From Haematomicrobium sanguinis DSM 21259 (GTDB lineage: Bacteria; Actinomycetota; Actinomycetes; Actinomycetales; Micrococcaceae): DNA of 64,000 bases. The stretch is taken from the NCBI RefSeq assembly GCF_000688395.1, contig NZ_JIAG01000001.1, positions 186,001 to 250,000 of the forward strand. The letters run 5' to 3'. Positions 60,316 through 64,000 of the stretch are shown piece by piece. The translations under genes and the position numbers were made by a program. Every line of letters starts with the position of its first letter. Positions within the stretch are counted from its first letter, which is position 1. A model generated the notes under the pieces. The model ran no database searches, had not been told where the DNA came from, and saw only the letters and a program-made list of their open reading frames with translations.

Positions 60316-61242
60316 ATGAAAGTTATGAAGCCCTGGGGCGTTATTGCCGCCCTGACCATCGCGGCCACGACATTGGCCGGGTGCACGAACGCTTCGGAAC
60401 AAGGAAGTTCCGAGAATCCCACACCCGGTTCCAGCGCCGCCGCCAGCTTTGACCCATCCACCGTCACTGCCGACAGTGCCCTCGCCGACAAGGTTCCGGC
60501 TGCTATCAAGGACCGTGGCACGTTGATCATTGGCACCGACGTCACTTATGAGCCCGCCGAATTCCTCGACGAAAACCAGAAGCCCGCGGGCTATGACCTA
60601 GATATGGCCCGCTCCATCGCCATGAAGCTCGGCCTCAAGCCCGATGTACAGGCCGCGGATTTCACCGGTATTCTGCCGGCGCTGGGCGCGAAGTATGACA
60701 TCGGCATCTCCTCCTTCACCATCACCCCGGAACGCTTGGACTCGGTCAACATGGTCGGGTTCTTTATGGCGGGGACGTCATGGGCAACCCAAAGCGGAAA
60801 CCCGAAGAACTTTGACCCGAAAGATCCTTGCGGCAAGAGCGTCGGAGTGCAGACCGGCACCACCCAGGAAGATGAGTTGGAAGCCACCAGCAAGACCTGC
60901 ACGAGCGAGGGCAAAGACCCGATCGACATTGTGACCCTTTCCAAGCAAACCGATGTGACCACGCGTCTGGCGAATGGCCAGTTGGACGCGATGATCGGCG
61001 ACTCCCCGCTCATCGCTAACGCCATCACCAAGACGAACGGCGCTTTGGAACAAGTTGGCGACGTCACCGGTGAAGCGGTGCAAGGTATCGCCACGGCCAA
61101 GAGCGATACCGCTCTGGCAGATCTGGTGCAGCAGGCTCTCCAGTCACTCAAGGAGGACGGCAGCTATGCCAAGGTCCTGGAAACCTGGGGCGTCAGCGAC
61201 TCTGCAGTCGACACCTTTGAAGTGAACCCCAAGGTCTCCTAG
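60316..61242 (+). CDS. Polar amino acid ABC transporter binding lipoprotein
   Basis: This 308-residue family-3 solute-binding protein has the lipobox LAGC at residue 22 or so. It continues IIGTDVTYEPAEFLDENQKP, then GYDLDMARSIAMKLGL. The fold is that of glutamate/glutamine- or cystine-type receptors. It heads a three-gene importer operon. Substrate is not predictable. Confidence 0.9.
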   Translation: MKVMKPWGVIAALTIAATTLAGCTNASEQGSSENPTPGSSAAASFDPSTVTADSALADKVPAAIKDRGTLIIGTDVTYEPAEFLDENQKPAGYDLDMARSIAMKLGLKPDVQAADFTGILPALGAKYDIGISSFTITPERLDSVNMVGFFMAGTSWATQSGNPKNFDPKDPCGKSVGVQTGTTQEDELEATSKTCTSEGKDPIDIVTLSKQTDVTTRLANGQLDAMIGDSPLIANAITKTNGALEQVGDVTGEAVQGIATAKSDTALADLVQQALQSLKEDGSYAKVLETWGVSDSAVDTFEVNPKVS

Positions 61243-61245
61243 ATC

Positions 61246-62172
61246 ATGACTCGTAATCGAGAAACCCGCCGGGACGGCGTGGAACTGATCCGCGCCGTCC
61301 CGGTGCGACACCCCGGTCGCTGGGTCGCGGCGGTCGCCATTGTGCTGATTGTCGCGTGGCTTGCAATCATCATCATTGGCAATCCCAATTTCTATTGGGA
61401 CACCTTTTGGAAGTACTTCCGCGACGTCAAAGTCGTCAACGCCGTGGGGCAAACCCTACTCTTGACGGTTCTGTCGATGGTTCTTGCCATAGTGCTTGCG
61501 ATCGTCTTGTCCTTCATGCGCCTTTCGGACAACCCCGTTTTGCGCTGGTCGAGTTGGGTATGGATCTGGTTCTTCCGCGGCACGCCCGTCTACACCCAGT
61601 TGATTTTCTGGGGACTCATTTCGCTGGTACTTCCAAAGATTGTGATCGGTGTGCCGTTTGGACCCGAGTTCTTTTCCTGGAACACCCAAGACATCATTAC
61701 GGCGTTCTGGGCGGCGGTGCTCGGCCTGGGCCTCAATGAGTCTGCGTACCTTGCCGAAATCTTCCGCGCCGGTTTGCGCTCGGTGGACAAGGGCCAAGTG
61801 GAAGCCGCAGAAGCGCTCGGCATGCGCAAAAGCAAGATCAACATGCGCATCGTGCTACCCCAGGCAATGCGCGTGATCATTCCGCCTACCGGCAACGAAA
61901 CCATTTCCATGTTGAAGACCACGTCCCTCGTTGTGGCCATTCCGTACACCTTGGAGCTCACCTTCGTGACCAATGCCTTTGGCAACACGTTCTTCCAACC
62001 GTTGCCGTTCTTGATGATTGCCGCTGTCTGGTACCTGATCATCACGAGCATTTTGATGGTTGGACAGTACTACCTGGAGCGGTACTTTGGCCGAGGCATT
62101 GACAACCTTTCACCAACCCCGGTGAACAATCCTCCGCTCAGCGCACAACGAAGCACACAGACGGCGGCGTGA
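61246..62172 (+). CDS. Polar amino acid ABC transporter permease
   Basis: This 308-residue HisM/GlnP-type permease has the loop [20 protein letters not shown] and the region [17 protein letters not shown] basic, long N-terminus and a Pro-rich C-terminal tail extend the usual 220-250 residues. It starts 3 nt after the binding-protein stop and overlaps the ATPase start. Confidence 0.92.
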   Translation: MTRNRETRRDGVELIRAVPVRHPGRWVAAVAIVLIVAWLAIIIIGNPNFYWDTFWKYFRDVKVVNAVGQTLLLTVLSMVLAIVLAIVLSFMRLSDNPVLRWSSWVWIWFFRGTPVYTQLIFWGLISLVLPKIVIGVPFGPEFFSWNTQDIITAFWAAVLGLGLNESAYLAEIFRAGLRSVDKGQVEAAEALGMRKSKINMRIVLPQAMRVIIPPTGNETISMLKTTSLVVAIPYTLELTFVTNAFGNTFFQPLPFLMIAAVWYLIITSILMVGQYYLERYFGRGIDNLSPTPVNNPPLSAQRSTQTAA

Positions 62173-62966
62173 TGATGACAGAAAACACTGCAAAGACAGA
62201 CGGCTTCAAGCCCCTCGTCAGCATTGACGGCGTGCACAAGTTCTTCGGCGACCACCATGTGCTCAAGGGCATCGACATGGAGGTTAAGCAAGGCGAGGTC
62301 TCGGTACTGATCGGCCCTTCGGGATCCGGAAAGTCGACGCTGCTCCGTTGCGTCAACCTGCTAGAAACCATCGACGCCGGACGGATCACCGTTGACGGAG
62401 AGCTGATTGGCTACAAGGAACGCAACGGCAAACTCTACGACCTGACTAGCAGGCAGATTGCCGATCAGCGCTCGGAAATCGGCATGGTCTTCCAGAAGTT
62501 CAACCTCTTTGGCCACAAGACCGCGCTCGAAAACATTATCGAGGCGCCGGTACAGGTCAAGAAAAAGTCCAAGGCGGAAGCCAAACAGCGCGCCATGGAA
62601 TTACTGGAAACCGTGGGATTGGCCAGTCACGCGAACCATTACCCGGCCCAACTTTCCGGCGGCCAGCAGCAGCGCGTCGCGATTGCCCGGGCGCTCGCGA
62701 TGGACCCGGAAATCATGCTGTTCGACGAGCCAACCTCGGCCCTGGACCCAGAGCTGGTGGGAGACGTTCTTCAGGTCATGAAGGATCTTGCGGCCTCGGG
62801 CATGACCATGATGGTCGTGACGCATGAGATCGGTTTCGCCCGCGAAGTCGGCGACACGCTGACCTTCATGGCGGACGGCGTCGTCGTCGAGTCCGGCGAT
62901 CCGCGCGAAATCATTGCCGACCCGAAGCACCAACGCACCCAGGAATTCCTCTCCAAGGTGCTCTAA
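62169..62966 (+). CDS. Polar amino acid ABC transporter ATPase (GlnQ-like)
   Basis: This 265-residue ATPase has Walker [16 protein letters not shown], signature [16 protein letters not shown], Walker [14 protein letters not shown] and [12 protein letters not shown]. It belongs to the GlnQ/HisP polar amino acid group. An insert near [16 protein letters not shown] is typical of this family. Two further in-frame ATGs just inside could also be starts. It overlaps bioB by 4 nt at the convergent ends. Confidence 0.93.
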   Translation: MMMTENTAKTDGFKPLVSIDGVHKFFGDHHVLKGIDMEVKQGEVSVLIGPSGSGKSTLLRCVNLLETIDAGRITVDGELIGYKERNGKLYDLTSRQIADQRSEIGMVFQKFNLFGHKTALENIIEAPVQVKKKSKAEAKQRAMELLETVGLASHANHYPAQLSGGQQQRVAIARALAMDPEIMLFDEPTSALDPELVGDVLQVMKDLAASGMTMMVVTHEIGFAREVGDTLTFMADGVVVESGDPREIIADPKHQRTQEFLSKVL

Positions 62967-64000
62967 GCGTTCGGGGCCACTGCGGTACCGGCCCCACGTA
63001 ACCGAACTTCAGGCGAGTTCCCGGTGAAAGCCGGGGACTCGCCGTCGTTCTTCTGCGCCTCGCCCGAGCCTGCCCCGACCACCACAAACCCGCCATCGGC
63101 AATCATTTCAAGGTCCGCTGCGGCTGCCGCGCCCTCACTCGTCAGGTAATCCCCGAGGAACAGCGAATTCGCGACATGCAGAGCCAGCGGCTGTAGCGAG
63201 CGCAAATGCATTTCGCGCCCGCCGGCCATGCGCAACTCCGCCTCGGGTGCCACGAGCCGTGCCACGCTGAGGATCCGCAACGCACGCGTCGGCGAGAGAT
63301 TCCACGTCCCTTCCAGCGGCGTCCCATCAAAGGGCATCAGAAAATTGATTGGAATGGATTCGGCACCGAGTTCCCGCAAGGCGAAGAGCGCCTCGACGAG
63401 TTGTTCCTCGCTCTCGCCCATGCCGACGATCAACCCCGAGCACGCTTGCAATCGGGCAGCCTGCGCCATCGCCACCGTCTCGACGCGCTCTGCGTAGGTG
63501 TGCGTCGAGCAAATCTCCGGATAGGCGGACTCCGCGGTGTTGAGGTTGTGATTGTAGGCGTCAACCCCGGCGTCGCGGAGCGTTTCGGCCTGGCCCGCGT
63601 GCAAGAGTCCAAGGCACGCGCACACCTCGACCTCGGGGTTCGCACCCTTGATTGCCGCCGTCATTTCCGCGACCCTGGCAACGTCCCGGTTGCTGGGACC
63701 GCGCCCCGATGCGACGAGGCACACTCGCGACGCGCCCGCGGCAATCCCTTGGCGCGCTTGTTCGGCGGCCTCGTCGGTGCTCAGCCAGGAATATTTCAGA
63801 ATCTGCGCTGCCGACCCGAGACGCTGCGAACAATAGGTGCAGTCCTCCGGGCATTTCCCGGACTTCAGGTTTACGAGGTAATTGACCTTGACGGTGTTCC
63901 CGAAGTGCCGGCGGCGCAATTCGCTTGCGGCGGCGACCAGGGGCATCAGCGCTTCGTCTGGGGCGGTGAGCAGGTCCAGAGCCTCTGACGGGGTGAGTGC
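62963..64000 (-). CDS. bioB: Biotin synthase (5' end outside window)
   Basis: BioB inserts sulfur into dethiobiotin. The radical-SAM cysteines are in [10 protein letters not shown], and the second cluster region has YNHNLNTAE and the Arg in MAGGREMHL. The reading frame continues beyond the ATG at 63946 to the window edge with [20 protein letters not shown], typical BioB N-terminal sequence, so the true start lies outside. The C-terminal 35 residues are a low-complexity extension. Confidence 0.94.
   Translation of the reverse strand, partial: ALTPSEALDLLTAPDEALMPLVAAASELRRRHFGNTVKVNYLVNLKSGKCPEDCTYCSQRLGSAAQILKYSWLSTDEAAEQARQGIAAGASRVCLVASGRGPSNRDVARVAEMTAAIKGANPEVEVCACLGLLHAGQAETLRDAGVDAYNHNLNTAESAYPEICSTHTYAERVETVAMAQAARLQACSGLIVGMGESEEQLVEALFALRELGAESIPINFLMPFDGTPLEGTWNLSPTRALRILSVARLVAPEAELRMAGGREMHLRSLQPLALHVANSLFLGDYLTSEGAAAAADLEMIADGGFVVVGAGSGEAQKNDGESPAFTGNSPEVRLRGAGTAVAPNA

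Overview
The window is 64 kb of GC-rich DNA from an actinobacterium, most likely Micrococcales; I cannot name a genus. The signs are menaquinone genes (menF, menG, a menJ-like reductase, a long-chain polyprenyl synthase), an actinobacterial-type sir-cysH-cysD-cysN sulfate assimilation operon, a PaaR-controlled phenylacetate pathway, a MetPS transporter, many ATGA/GTGA translational overlaps and frequent GTG starts. I saw no rRNA, tRNA, CRISPR array, IS transposase or integrase.

Layout. 1-720 is the 5' part of a ferredoxin-NADP reductase gene, followed by a tandem universal stress protein (984-1829). 1910-6215 is a branched-chain 2-oxoacid dehydrogenase operon (E1 alpha, E1 beta, E2) with a divergent Lrp-type regulator. 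6314-21951 is a phenylacetate regulon in four transcription units: paaABCDE-paaG; paaI-paaK-paaR; paaZ with a divergent thioesterase; and thiolase-hydratase-dehydrogenase. Four similar 22-bp operators precede these units and fit control by the TetR regulator PaaR. 22117-25889 is an LplABC-type sugar importer without an ATPase. 26139-32658 holds GABA/aminobutyraldehyde catabolism, the MetPS transporter and a PucR regulator. 32747-39303 holds an M18 aminopeptidase, ArgP/LysE, a giant heptad-repeat membrane protein and an HSL-family esterase.

39300-52644 is a sulfur region: cysG, ssuC, ssuB, then an interruption, then ssuA, cysN, cysD, cysH and sir, then a second interruption by an AT-rich FRG-domain gene, then sirB. 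The first interruption (42168-44791) holds a decayed methyltransferase, an XRE/DUF2975 pair with a perfect 32-bp operator, a deoxyribosyltransferase-like gene and a toxin-antitoxin locus whose toxin is internally deleted. 52738-54683 holds a TRIC-family channel, a SUKH/SMI1-like protein and a second DUF559 protein. 54876-59425 is the menaquinone tail and methylation group. The end has fetB, a polar amino acid ABC importer and a bioB gene that runs off the window.

The most unusual feature is a set of intergenic inverted-repeat elements of 66-96 nt in several sequence families. In three places a small gene cassette is bracketed by two directly oriented copies of one family: two DUF559 nuclease-fold genes and the XRE/DUF2975 pair. 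In both DUF559 cassettes the stop codon lies inside or against the downstream palindrome, and TTATCCACAGG lies at the same distance (52 nt) upstream of the start codon. This looks like repeated insertion of gene-plus-palindrome cassettes at 3'-end palindromes. It is integron-like or REP-like in form, but no integrase or known attC core is visible. An octamer, ACGACGGC, is also about sevenfold over-represented across the window.
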